From positions 2,421,001 through 2,485,000 of the forward strand of contig JACVVK020000015.1 in NCBI GenBank assembly GCA_018292915.2: 64,000 bases of DNA. The letters are read 5' to 3'. The translations under genes and the position numbers were made by a program. Shown here in pieces: positions 45,421 through 57,259 of the stretch (position 1 is the stretch's first letter; the number at the start of each line of letters is the position of its first letter). Origin of the DNA: Batillaria attramentaria (lineage: Eukaryota; Mollusca; Gastropoda; Batillariidae). The notes beneath the pieces are model-generated. The model saw only the letters and a list, made by a program, of their open reading frames with translations, had not been told where the DNA came from and did no database searches.

Positions 45421-45520
45421 CAATGAAAACAGTGGTTACAACTACCAATCAAAACAGTGGATACAACTACCAATCAAAACAGTGGTTACAATTACCAGTC
45501 AAAACAGTGGTTACAACTAA
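45421..45520. repeat. 25-bp tandem repeat, four units, directly upstream of the start codon
   Basis: Units of CAAT.AAAACAGTGG.TACAA.TAC repeat without gaps. They lie 15 bp from the start codon, in the 5' UTR or at the end of a 5' UTR intron. Confidence 0.95.
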
Positions 45521-45713
45521 CAACAGTAATAATAATAATACAGTTAGTGCAACTACAAGTGTTAAAAACTCATACTAAAGGGTGATTGTAAATAAAGAGG
45601 TTGTATGGGATGTGTCATTTGCATATGGACGCATGGGCAGATAGATTCAGTCCAATCCAATTCAATCTATTTTTTCATAAATGGATGCATACACACGCAC
45701 AAACATAAATATA

Positions 45714-45775
45714 TTAATAATAAATGGTATTTCTAGGGCGCTTTTCTTTAAATAAAACTCAATGCGCCTTATATA
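45714..45775 (-). repeat. LINE 3' tail fragment
   Basis: AATAATAAATGGTATTTCTA, GGGCGC and TTTCTTTAAATAAAACTCAA followed by TGCGCC match the terminal 60 bp of the LINE at 23398. It is an extreme 5' truncation just outside exon 1. Confidence 0.9.
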
Positions 45776-45810
45776 TACATGAACACATACATGAACAGAT
45801 ACATGAACAC

Positions 45811-46061
<251 letters not shown>

Positions 46062-46620
46062 CGGTTCATGTTCCGGTTATTAACGCGTGCATTGAAAGGA
46101 CCTAACCAGACCGTTACGTATTACACAAATCCACCAAAATGCCCCCACCATCAGAATGACACCAGGTAGTCTGCCAGACAACACAACTTTCAGAAGAACC
46201 TGTCGAACATCACGTAACAAGCCTCTGAAAACCAGTACTAAAGTATTCCAGCAAGGGCTACCCAGACAATTGATTGATCTGAAGAGCACACCTAGTAACC
46301 TACGACACTCGTCAGTTGTTGTTTTTTTATGATTTCGCCAGCACGTAGTCTTGCCAAGAAACAAGGAATATCCGCCCCCCAAAAAAAGAAGAAAAAAAAG
46401 TTCCAACCACGCAGTTGCAGTATCGCAGTTTCCGTTATTTCGCTCCAGGAGTTTCCCTGTGAAATATGGCCCACGGAAGAAAAAAGAAACCGTCAAAATC
46501 TATCATTATTTTTGTGTTTTTGATCATCCAACTGGTTCCAGCCAGAAGTTAGGCTGCCTGCGAAGCAAGCACGCGAGAGAGATTTTTTTTAGAGCCAACT
46601 TATTTACTGAGCACAAACAG

Positions 46621-46816
46621 GGTGGGTGTGGGTGGGTGACTGGGAGTTTGACGTCCATTTCCACCACATATGGGTGATATCAAAGACGGAGGCGACGAGA
46701 CAAAGGCCAGAACAAACATTAATTATTTTATTTTGGCCCCAGCCGGAATTCGAACTCACGACCCGATCGAGGCACTGAAAGTCCAACACTCTACTAATCG
46801 GCTATCCTGGCTCCCC
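46621..46816 (-). repeat. SINE family A, full-length, perfect 12-bp target duplication
   Basis: GAGCACAAACAG stands at 46609-46620 and 46817-46828. The body contains an AATTATTTTATT insertion before GGCCCCAGCCGG; the head ends GGCTATCCTGGCTCCCC. Confidence 0.96.
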
Positions 46817-46866
46817 GAGCACAAACAGAACACTGGTGGATGGTTTTTTTTTTTTTTTTTTTTTTT

Positions 46867-47023
46867 GGGGGGGGGGGTTAACGTCCTTTTCTACCACATA
46901 CGGGTGATGTCAAAGACGGGGCAACGATGAAAAATAAGCACAAATATTTGGACCCAGCCGGGATGCGAACTCATGACCCAAGCATTACAAGTCCAACGCT
47001 CTACCATTCGACCACCACGACCA
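46867..47023 (-). repeat. SINE family A, nearly full-length, tail replaced by T and G runs
   Basis: GTTAACGTCCTTTTCTACC to CCATTCGACCACC is present. A T22 run and a G12 run stand where the GGGT tail is expected. Confidence 0.92.
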
Positions 47024-47026
47024 CCA

Positions 47027-47394
47027 CCCCCCCCCCCCCCAAACACTAGAAAAATAAAACAACAACAAGAACAACAAGAAGAAGAAGAACAACAACACGT
47101 TACTGAGTCAGCTGACTAACCTTTCACTGTACACACACATTAAAAAAAAGTAAAGTACCAACTACGGGTGGCCGTGGGTGGGTGTTTGGGGGGTTTAACG
47201 TCCTTTTCCACCACGTACGGGCAGCTTGAGTAAAAATGTCACATGGTAACAAGAAACTGCGCACCCCCCCCCCCCCCCAAACAGAACACTGGAAAAATAA
47301 AACAACAACAACAACAACATGCTACTGAGTCAGTTGGCAAACCTTTCACTGTACACGCACACACACGCACGCACGCACGAACACACACACAATT

Positions 47395-47463
<69 letters not shown>

Positions 47464-47500
47464 TGTTTTAAAGTAAAGTACCAACTACGGGTTAGCCGGA
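47027..47500. repeat. ~235-bp imperfect tandem duplication
   Basis: Both units carry a C run, AAACA, AAAAATAAAACAACAAC, TACTGAGTCAG.TG.C.AACC, TTTCACTGTACAC, a CA repeat and AAAGTAAAGTACCAACTACG. The CA run expanded only in unit 2 (47384-47461). A SINE A tail (47174) sits between them. Confidence 0.9.
47174..47223 (-). repeat. SINE family A, strongly 5'-truncated
   Basis: Only the GTGGGTGGGTGTTTGGGG tail and GTTTAACGTCCTTTTCCACC remain. Confidence 0.88.
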
Positions 47501-47826
47501 TGCTGTCCAACGTTCAACGACCACTTTGGGATCACTGCCCTCGTGGAAATCGATTGCCAAACTCATGTTACAGCGTTACCCCAGACACCAGACAAATACA
47601 CAAATTTAAGAGCCTTTGTTCCGACTCTTTCGTGAGTGAAAACATGAAAGCAGTTTGCGTAGCCGGGTTCACTGTTCGCTTGCTGCCCGTGCGCTAACCA
47701 GACTTGAGGAACGATGAGACGCGTTCATGACCTGGCACCGGAGTTGACACAAACAGGTCGCTGAGGCATTTACACAAGACAAGTGGTGGTAAACTATTTC
47801 TCACCCGTTTTTTCTTTTTTTTTTTT

Positions 47827-48005
47827 AGGGTGGGTGGGTGGGTGTTTCGGAGTTTAACGTCCTTTTCCACCACGTATGGGTGATATCAAAGACGGGACAA
47901 CGAGAAAAAGGCCAGTACAAATATTTGGCCCCAGCCGGGACTCGAACTCATGACCCGAGCATTTAGAGTCCGACACTCTACCATTCGGCTATCACGGCTA
48001 CCCCG
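47827..48005 (-). repeat. SINE family A, full-length
   Basis: Tail, body (GTGATATCAAAGACGGGACA) and head (GACTCGAACTCATGACCCGA) are all present. T runs occur on both sides, so any target duplication is masked. Confidence 0.94.
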
Positions 48006-48422
48006 CCCCCCCCCCCCCCTTTTTTTTGTTGTTGGTAGGAATGCAAAATTAAGGCCACTGACACTCACTAGTACCGTCATTGTGGACGGTGTCTGTGATT
48101 TTGTATGGTGATAAATACTATATACTTTTTAATGTGTGATAACTTTAAACAGCTGTTCTAAATTATACATATTAATACTAATACTATTGTATGTATAATC
48201 AATATAATTAATAGAAATCTTTATCTTAATTGTAGTGTTTATTGTGTATTATTTCAGGTATATTTTTTTTATTTGATGTATATCATTGTTTTGTTTGTCC
48301 AACACACCTAAATTTCCCACTGGGATAATAAAGATGTATTTGATTTTAATTTGATTTGATCTTTTCACGAATCATAGGAATCCTACAAATAAAAGTGTGA
48401 TCCGAACTACAGTTCAAACAGA

Positions 48423-48882
48423 ACACGTTACTTCTTCAGACATGTTACTTCTTCAGACATGTTGCTTCTTCAGACATGTTACTTCTTCAGACATGTTACT
48501 TCGTCAGACATGTTACTTCTTCAGACATGTTACTTCTTCAGACATGTTACTTCGTCAGACATGTTACTTCTTCAGACATGTTACTTCTTCAGACATGTTA
48601 CTTTCGTCAGACATGTTACTTCTTCAGACATGTTACTTCTTCAGACATGTTACTTCTTCAGACATGTTACTTCTTCAGACATGTTACTTCGTCAGACATG
48701 TTGCTTCTTCAGACATGTTACTTCTTCAGACATGTTACTTCGTCAGACATGTTACTTCTTCAGACATGTTACTTCTTCAGACATGTTACTTCGTCAGACA
48801 TGTTACTTCTTCAGACATGTTACTTCGTCAGACATGTTACTTCTTCAGACGTGTGACTTCTTTAGACATGTGACTTCTTCAG
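48423..48882. repeat. 17-bp minisatellite, 27 units, 51-bp higher-order pattern
   Basis: The unit is ACATGTTACTTCTTCAG. Twenty-six units are 17 bp and one is 18 bp. A CTTCGTC variant replaces CTTCTTC at units 5, 8, 11, 16, 19, 22 and 24, mostly every third unit. All three plus frames stay open and give the same 17-residue repeat, a result of 17 not being divisible by three. Confidence 0.97.
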
Positions 48883-49053
48883 AATGTGGGATTTCCTGTG
48901 ACAGACCGAAGGGCAATGACTATGCAAAGAACCCTCGCCATACTGTCAGATCATACTCATGGGGCCACCTGCCGTTCTCTCAAAATAGCACAACGTTCTG
49001 CTAGGTCGTTCTTTAAAGAGCCTGTCTGGTTCGCTTTCTGAGGCTGTCATACA

Positions 49054-49158
49054 AGGTCGTGAGTTCGAATCCTGACTGGGACCAAATATTTGTACTGGCT
49101 TTTTTCTCGTTGCCCCGTCTTTGATATCAACCTTACGTGGTGGAAAAGGACGTTATAG
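49054..49158 (+). repeat. SINE family A, 5'-truncated
   Basis: The copy starts within the head at AGGTCGTGAGTTCGAATCC (B box) and ends GAAAAGGACGTTATAGG. Confidence 0.9.
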
Positions 49159-49250
49159 GCCCCTGCCATATACACATATTTCAATTTTCTTATTTTGACA
49201 AAACATAAAAACATGACCCCCCCCCCCCAACACACACCCACAGACACACC

Positions 49251-49360
49251 CCGTTCGAATCCCGGCTGGGGCCAAATATTTGTGCTGGCCTTTTTCTCGT
49301 TGCCCTGTCTTTGACACCACCCTTATGTGGTTGAAAAGGACGTTAAACTCCCAACCCCCC
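49251..49360 (+). repeat. SINE family A, 5'-truncated
   Basis: It begins at the B box (CGTTCGAATCCCGGCTGGGG) and ends with GGACGTTAAACTCCCAAC and a C run. It lies in tandem with the copy 90 bp to its left. Confidence 0.9.
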
Positions 49361-49842
49361 CCCTCCCCCATCTCCCCGCACTTTTAGCCGTCCAACCAGA
49401 TTCTTCTGGCTCACGTGTCCACCCGACTCCCCTCAACGTACCTCCTACATCAGTCGTCTTATACCGTTTGTCACATTCAGAAGTGTGGCCATTACTGTAA
49501 TGAGTCTGACCTCCCCTTTCAAGGCACTGATCCCACTTGCAATACCTACAGCTGACCACTCGCCCTTCTCCCTCTGTATTCATGACTTGAGACAACGCTG
49601 CCGGTGGCCGAGCCTCGAAGAATCATGAATATATTCATTGGCCTGCGTCGGCTGGCCCGCCTTGATCTCAACAGAATGGGTGCAGATAGGAAGCCCAGGG
49701 CAGAATATTGAACTATTGTGGTAGATGTATGTGGGACAGATAGGGAGGCTAAAAGGAAGAAGATTAAAAGGACGAAAAACCCAGCACACCAGCAAACACC
49801 GATGTGTATTTCATGTGGCAAACCGCGTGTCACACACTTACT

Positions 49843-50129
49843 GGGCCCGCATGTGAAAGTCGGGGTTAGGGAGTTTAGCCCCGGGTTAGAGTCTAACCTC
49901 GAACTAAACTAGCTCTAGGGTTAAATTTTCTGTTGTTTTGTTGTTGTTGTTTTAAATGAGGAAGCGGGTCCATTCCAACAATGTGCCTATGCCATTATAG
50001 AAGGATTTTTGTCTTTCTTTCTTCGTTTCCATTTTTCAGTTTAATTTTGTTTTGGGGTTTCTTTTGTCCTAGTCTGGGTTAGGCCCGTAGCCGTGGGTTA
50101 AATTAACCTCGAGTTTTACAAACTGGCCC
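49843..50129 (-). mobile_element. 287-bp MITE, copy 2 (inverted to copy 1)
   Basis: Left end GGGCCCGCATGTGAAAGTCG and right end (read inward) GGGCCAGTTTGTAAAACTCG match the termini of the copy at 13919. The interior TTCCAACAATGTGCC and TATAGAAGGATTTTTGTCTT also match. CT precedes and TG follows, as in copy 1. Confidence 0.82.
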
Positions 50130-50215
50130 TGATGTCTACTTTCGCAGCACTAGACATGACGTAAGTCTACACGTCATCTTCATGTCAGACCCGAAGCCTT
50201 ATATTTCACAGACAG

Positions 50216-50923
<708 letters not shown>

Positions 50924-50926
<3 letters not shown>

Positions 50927-51080
50927 GGCGTAGGAACCACGGGGGCCCTGGGGGCCCAGGCCCCCGTTCGATTTTTGAAAGGGGGGCCCGAATATCTTTG
51001 GGCCCCACTTGCTTTTGATAAGAGGAGAGGGGGCCCACCAGTGGTGGGGCCCCCCTGCTCTGCTGTCGCAGGACACAATC
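50924..51080. repeat. GGGCCC-rich unit between microsatellites
   Basis: The unit contains several GGGGGCCC/GGGCCCCC blocks that can pair with each other and begins GGCGTAGGAACCACGGGGGC. It resembles a palindromic DNA-element end, but no second copy is present to define it. Confidence 0.5.
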
Positions 51081-51091
51081 CTTGGCATGTC

Positions 51092-51150
<59 letters not shown>

Positions 51151-51243
51151 AAACAAAAACACCCCCCCCCCTTTTTTCACCCCGGCCGTATGGCTCACCC
51201 GACTTAGTGGGCTCCCCTTCCTCTCAGCATCTTCCTACGCGCC

Positions 51244-51332
<89 letters not shown>
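51092..51332. repeat. (CA)n and (GT)n microsatellites
   Basis: A CA run (51092-51147) and a GT run (51245-51332) face each other about 100 bp apart and could form a long hairpin. Confidence 0.93.
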
Positions 51333-51334
<2 letters not shown>

Positions 51335-51668
51335 AAGACTTTCAGCTACACCACACTTCAGTAAATAGACGAGAGAGAGAGAGAGAGAGAGAGGCAGACA
51401 GCAGCCAGTGCTAGGCAAACATACAAACATGAACAAAATAAACTGGAAGTCGACTCCCCTCACTCCCCCACCCCCCTCCCACCACCCCCACCCCCTTATC
51501 CGCCCTTCTCAGCACGTCAGTGGTAATGACACAAACAGCAGCAGGACTATTGATGTAACAAGGCCCCCCATGCGGTTTTGTGATCGAAATTGCCAGCAGT
51601 TGCTTGATCTCGCAATTTGTGCAGGTGTTCACAAAAAACAGGTGGATTCGGAGACCACACACGAAATA

Positions 51669-51786
51669 TATCGTATCGACTGAGCGTGCCGCGTTGACAA
51701 TATTCGCTTTGTGTAGCGCTGTCAATTTCGCAGATATTAAAAAAAGAAGTGCTTGCATGGAAAGAAGTAGGGTGGGGACGGGGGGC

Positions 51787-51823
<37 letters not shown>

Positions 51824-52099
51824 CGGGGAGGGGGGGGGGGCTTCATATCGTGTGTTTATGCGGCTGATTTCGATGGTTTTTATAAAAATAAAGGTGCTCG
51901 CATGGAGAGAAACGATTTTTTTTTATGAAAAGAGAGGGCGAGGGGCAGAGAGCGAGAGAGACTGGGGGGGGGGGGGGGGGGTCCTTCATATATCGTCTGT
52001 TAATGCGGCTAATTTCGATGGTATTTAAAAACAAAAGGGGGGGGGGGGTGCTCGAAAAACGGCACGGAGAGAAACGATCTTTTTGTTTGAGGGGGGAGG

Positions 52100-52146
<47 letters not shown>
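51669..52146. repeat. three ~145-165-bp tandem units ending in GA/G runs
   Basis: Units share TGCGGCT.ATTTCGATGGT, TTAAAAA.AAA, GTGCT.GCATGGAGAGAAACG, TTTTTTG and GGGGCAGAGAGAG. The first is most diverged. Each ends with a GA repeat and a G run, which reach 16 G in unit 3. Confidence 0.88.
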
Positions 52147-52148
<2 letters not shown>

Positions 52149-52448
52149 TTCATAATACCACAACACCTGTACTGTGAATAGAGACGTATAAATGCTACAA
52201 AACTAACTTGTTTTCCGAGGAACATATAACACGACAGATGCGTCACTACCTAATAACCTGTACGCCATCTAATCTCTTGGAATACATTCTTTACTCACGC
52301 AAACAATCACGGTTACAATAACATGAAACAGTTTCATACGGGAACATAATATTTCAGACACGGATAGGTTGCTGTTGACGCGGATCCGGTATTTTATACA
52401 TATACCGAACAACAAAAGAAACGCCAAATGTTTCTCAGAACGACAAAT

Positions 52449-52486
52449 TGCGCGCGCGCGCGCGCGCACACGCACACATACACGCG

Positions 52487-52557
<71 letters not shown>

Positions 52558-52594
52558 GCACGCACGCACCCGTACGCACACACACACACACGCA

Positions 52595-52670
<76 letters not shown>
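52449..52670. repeat. (CG)n-(CA)n compound microsatellite complex
   Basis: A CG run opens into two long CA blocks separated by GCACGC variants. The many cysteine/valine or histidine/threonine frames here are shadows. Confidence 0.95.
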
Positions 52671-52671
<1 letters not shown>

Positions 52672-52689
52672 CCCAATTGGTAGGTCTAC

Positions 52690-53120
52690 TCTGAACAATT
52701 AATATTGTTTTCCCTCCCATAACGGCGGCTGCCAACGCTGAGTGACTCACTACGTACAGAAACAGGACTAGAACCGTACAGCGCCTGTAGTACTTGTACG
52801 CACGCACAGTTTACTCAACTCACCAAGCATGGCCAGAGTCGGTTTCAAGTTGTTTCACTGTCCATACAATTCCCCCCTCGCCGCCCTCGGATCGAACAAC
52901 ATCACTCACTACTGCCACGATTGTTCTGTCCCGGCCGCAGAGCACAGTAGTACCGAGGGAAGCATTCAAAATTAACGTTGGACCTAGCGACTGGTTATTA
53001 ACGCGTGCAGGACAATACTACTGACGACGGATTCCAGCAGTGTACAGACCATGGGCCGAATAGAGAACGCGCATTTGTATTCGGCGAGGTAGGGTACATG
53101 AAACTGTTTTGGCGATACCG
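52690..53120. other. stretch without recognised features
   Basis: No repeat or coding assignment was possible. Confidence 0.5.
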
Positions 53121-53123
53121 ACA

Positions 53124-53174
53124 ATGGTATGGTATGGTATGGTATGGTATGGTATGGTATGGTATGGTATGGTA
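53124..53174. repeat. (ATGGT)n pentanucleotide repeat
   Basis: Ten perfect GGTAT units. Confidence 0.95.
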
Positions 53175-53835
53175 GACTTCTCCTTGGCGCACACATCCAT
53201 CTCTTCTGAAATGCTCATGACGCCGCAGGGCTGGAGGACGAAGCAGTGATAACATGTTGCCGCTAGGCGCTACTTCCTGTGCAAACCTTCACCCTGCTAT
53301 TCACTATGGTGCGTGCGACAGTATTTCTGGTTTCCACGTCACCGGCCACAGCCTACTTTTCTTTGAAGGATGACCGTGGGACTTTCAGCGTGCACACTTG
53401 ATATTTGTGCGTGCTTGTGTACACGAGGGCGGGTCAGGCATCGTGGTAGGCGAGGGATAGGAGCAAACACACAAATGTAAGTGTTTCACACGTCTCAGTG
53501 GTAACCATAGCTGATTCAATCAGCCGTGAAGAGAAACATAACAAAAGAAAGGGCCAAACGTTTCCCACATCGCTCCGCAAATGTGTTCTGACGGACAATA
53601 TCCGTGCTTTCCAGATCATCAGAGATGACCTGACCAGACTGCGCTGAACAGCGCGGTTTGTGATCGACCCGACCACACCGAAGTCCAGTGCTGACTGTGC
53701 TGTGAAAAGGTTCTAGCCTTGTCTAAGGAAAATGTATGGTCTGATGTGCAAGTAATACTGCACAGAGAATGCTCAGTACTCACTACTGTTCAAATGTAAT
53801 GAACTATTTTTTTAAATCAAGGATAAGGACATTTC

Positions 53836-53845
53836 TCGCTCTCTT

Positions 53846-53921
<76 letters not shown>
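53836..53921. repeat. (CT)n-(GT)n compound microsatellite
   Basis: A CT run changes directly to about 31 GT units. Confidence 0.93.
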
Positions 53922-53922
<1 letters not shown>

Positions 53923-54360
53923 CTTATCTGTAAGGCATATTCTTTGCATTAAAGGCTAAAATTCTGATTACGTGCGCAGAAACATGAACCTCAAATACTG
54001 CACAATAAATATCTGTATTCCCGTTGTTCCGATGACATTTCACAACACTGGAAATGACAAGCAAACCTAGGCCCGGGAGAGATTTATTCACGTTAGCATG
54101 AAACCAAATCCACCCAGTTCACCTATTGGCTGTTCCCACGCACACCATAAAACAATAAACAATTGAATCGGTACAGAAAGTACAGTGGAACACTGCAACG
54201 TCTTGTCCTCTAGTCGGAGACGTAGGGGGTGGGGACTGGGGTGTAGGGGGGGGGGGGAAAGTGAAAACTGTTCAATTATAATCCAGTGTTCTTAAAGTTT
54301 TGAGACAGTGGTGGTATACCGTTACTGCCTTTGACTTCAGACGACAATAATAGTAGTAAT

Positions 54361-54627
54361 TTGTCTAACGCGACCAATTCGAAATGGGAACCACCGGTTG
54401 GTCACCGATCAAAGGGATGAAGATGCAAAGTGACTATACCCCCCCCCCCTCTCTCCACAAAACTAGAGAGGCAGAAGCCTCCATGGCTCACTTGTGATAT
54501 GGGTCAAGGTCGTTCAAAGGGTATGTTTGTACAGCTTTTATCACTATCTATCACCAAGCCGACTAACGCGAAATAGGTACCACCAGTTGGTCACCGATTA
54601 AAGGGGTGAAGATGCAAATTGACTTTA
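54361..54627. repeat. direct repeat of ~70 bp, 195 bp apart
   Basis: CTAACGCGA followed by AAAT.GG.ACCACC.GTTGGTCACC, then GAT.AAAGGG.TGAAGATGCAAA.TGACT, occurs at 54365-54434 and 54562-54625. The spacer is unrelated to other families. Confidence 0.85.
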
Positions 54628-54639
54628 AAAAAGTCTCCC

Positions 54640-55370
54640 TAAGACAATTCCTAATAATCATAATGGCCAGTAATGTGATGGCCACCTGCCAAAAGAGACC
54701 GAAGCCGGCCAAAGGCAGACACAGCTAGATCTGACCGTGCCAGCCTACAGCAGACGTAAACTTAAAAGCAGGAACTGTGCGGGACACCAACAACCCATAA
54801 AGGTTCATATACAGCATCTGCAACAAGAACACTCTACGTAGGCCTCTACAACATCAGCAACAGATGCCGTACCACTTCAAGGCGTACATCCACATTCAGT
54901 CTTTCGCAATGAAAGGCCCGCACACTGACTTCCTTTCTTTGACTCTCACAGCAAACATTGCGATCGGCAACATGTGTGCTCAGCCGGCTGTTTCATGACA
55001 ATAACGTACTGCGGTTTCAGCGACAGACACAACAAAAGTTCTTGTACTTATTCTCTCTAGGTTTTTCTCCCTGTGTGTGCTTCATTATTGATCCGGCAAG
55101 CAAAGCACCTGCCATTGTTTCACCCGTCTTCTTTGTAAAGGCCTTGCGAATACAGTTCATGTCAGTACAAGCACTTCAGACAAGCAAAACCGACGACAAA
55201 AGACGCTGAAAAGAAAACATAACTTCTGATGCTTTAAAGAGAAAGAAATAATTTCAAGAGAAAAAATAATGGCAGTTTTTCCCCCCAGTAGAATGCACCT
55301 CCCTACATGGTCCACCCCTTGTCGTGGGGTAGTGGCTTGTGTACCTCAATGACCCAGAGAGCTATGCCAG
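54640..55370. other. stretch without recognised features
   Basis: Mostly unique sequence. CCTTGTCGTGGGGTAGTGGC followed by GACCCAGAGAGCTATGCC near 55315-55370 looks repeat-derived but could not be assigned. Confidence 0.45.
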
Positions 55371-55373
55371 CGG

Positions 55374-55606
55374 GAGCAGAGACTGGGCAGTATCAGAGTA
55401 GAGACTTGGGGTAAGATCAGAGTAAAGACGGGGCAATATCCGAGAAGAGACGGGGCAATATCAGAGTAGAGACTTGGGGCCATACCAGGGTAGAGGGTTG
55501 GGGCAACATCAGAGTAGAGACTTGGGGTAGTATCTGAGTAGAGACGGGGCAATATCAGAGTAGAGGCGGGGAAATATCAGTGTAGAGACTGGGGGTAATA
55601 TCAGTT
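55374..55606. repeat. 22-24-bp minisatellite, about ten units
   Basis: Units follow AGAGTAGAGAC(GG/TTGG)GGCAATATC with small indels. The minus-strand frame gives LYSD.APS-like repeats. Confidence 0.93.
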
Positions 55607-56036
55607 TTCTCGTTCTGTAGATTAAATAGCTTTTTTCCCCAAGGCACTACACACTACACAAGGGCAGCCTACTCAAACAGAAGCTTCTAATCGCTTCTTT
55701 TGAAACAGACGGCAACTCCCGGATACATTCGCTGTCTATGTTCTTGTGCGCTTTGAATGCTGATTGATGATCGGGTCCTGCTTCGGCGATACGGCGACTG
55801 AAGAATAGGTTCCGTCAACATAAACAAGACCTCGGCAGAATAAGCCGGCCGTGCGGGAAAGGTCAGGTCGGGATTGTAAAAGCAGATCTGGTCAAGTTAG
55901 ATGAATGGGCTTTGAGAACTGTTGTGAGGACTTGAATCTGAGCTGTCTGGCGTTTACTGAGTTTTACGCGCGTGATGGGATTTTTAGAGAAAGAATGAAA
56001 CCTGAAACCACCCCGGATAAGTTTCAGCGCACACAG

Positions 56037-56038
<2 letters not shown>

Positions 56039-56113
<75 letters not shown>

Positions 56114-56459
56114 TGCGCGCGGCGCGACGCAATCGCGTGAACAATTCTGAAATGAAATATATGGACAGACACACGGGATAAGGTAGTCAACAAAGCATCA
56201 GAAATGATAAGGGGGAACAGGGACGCCACTTTATTCATAAAATCAATTTGTACAGTCCATCAAAGAAACCTCCATGAAGAAGCACCAGTTTAGTAATCAC
56301 GCAACACGTCCATCCTGAACAAAGTTGCGTGCCTGTTTATGTTCCCCCTTTTATTTCTGGTGCTATGTTGACTACCTTATCCTGGGTATCTGTTCATATA
56401 TTTCTCGGTTCTCTTTTATTTTAAAATTATTCAGGCGATTGTGTCGCACGCACAGTATG

Positions 56460-56490
<31 letters not shown>

Positions 56491-56526
56491 TGTGTGTTGT
56501 GTGTGTGTGTGTGGTGTGTGTGTGTG
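56039..56526. repeat. large inverted repeat bounded by CA/GT microsatellites
   Basis: The left arm (CA run, then 56111-56222) and right arm (56334-56459, then GT run) are reverse complements, sharing GATAAGGTAGTCAACA, GGGGGAACA, GAAATATATG.ACAGA and CTGTGCG.GCG.C with about 80% match. A 110-bp loop separates them. Confidence 0.88.
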
Positions 56527-56608
56527 CAACATGCCCATCCAGAACCAACTCTGACAGTACTGAGTAGCCGGAGACCAGCTCTCTCCTTCCAACGTCCAAT
56601 CCAGATAC

Positions 56609-56626
56609 ACACTCACACACACACAC

Positions 56627-56688
<62 letters not shown>
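56609..56688. repeat. (CA)n microsatellite
   Basis: A CA run with CTC and CGC interruptions near its left end. Confidence 0.93.
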
Positions 56689-56691
<3 letters not shown>

Positions 56692-57054
56692 GCGACGTCA
56701 TTGCTGCGAACAAACCCCTCAGACAAGGACCAATTTTCTACAGGAAATTTCACAACTGAACAGAAGCAGGACGTGGCCAGGCCGAGACAAAACAACAAGC
56801 ACCCACAAGGAGTCATCGGGTACGACACGACAGGCAGGGGACAGATGGTACTGTAGGCTTGTCTGGCCGATGAATGCGACGCCTCCAGTCCCCATCCACA
56901 TGAGGAGACAGCCGACGTGCTCTCCTCTCCACCTCCTCCCCCCCCACACCCCCCATCTTCTCCACGTCCTCTTTTACACTTCAGTGCAGTGTCAGTCTTG
57001 GGTGACAGCGGTAGTGTGTGGTGCGGTGGTATATTATTATCTACTCAAAGATAC

Positions 57055-57232
57055 TGGAGCCGGGATAGCCGAATGGTACAGCGTTGGTCTTTCAACGCTC
57101 GGGTCGTGAGTTCGAATCCCGGTTGGGGTCAAAATATTTGTGCTGGCCTTTTTCTCATTGCCCCCGTCTTTGATATCACCCATGCGTGGTGGAAAAAGGA
57201 CGTTAAACTCCTAATCACCGACCCACCCTACC
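57055..57232 (+). repeat. SINE family A, full-length, perfect 14-bp target duplication
   Basis: CTACTCAAAGATAC lies at 57041-57054 and 57233-57246. A box GATAGCCGAATGGTACAGCG and B box GAGTTCGAATCCCGG are intact, making this one of the best preserved copies. Confidence 0.97.
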
Positions 57233-57259
57233 CTACTCAAAGATACCTGTAGGTTGGGG

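Noticed and set aside
48423..48882. CRISPR-like array
   Set aside because: Units are directly adjacent with no spacers, the DNA is eukaryotic, and no cas-like genes are present; it is a minisatellite.
48397..49004. Long plus-strand frames (up to 181 codons) encoding a 17-residue repeat
   Set aside because: All three frames are open because the 17-bp unit has no stop; there is no start context, splice site or known protein.
57061..57123. Functional tRNA genes at SINE heads
   Set aside because: A and B boxes are good, but the ends do not pair as a 7-bp acceptor stem and the same sequence continues into the SINE body in every copy.
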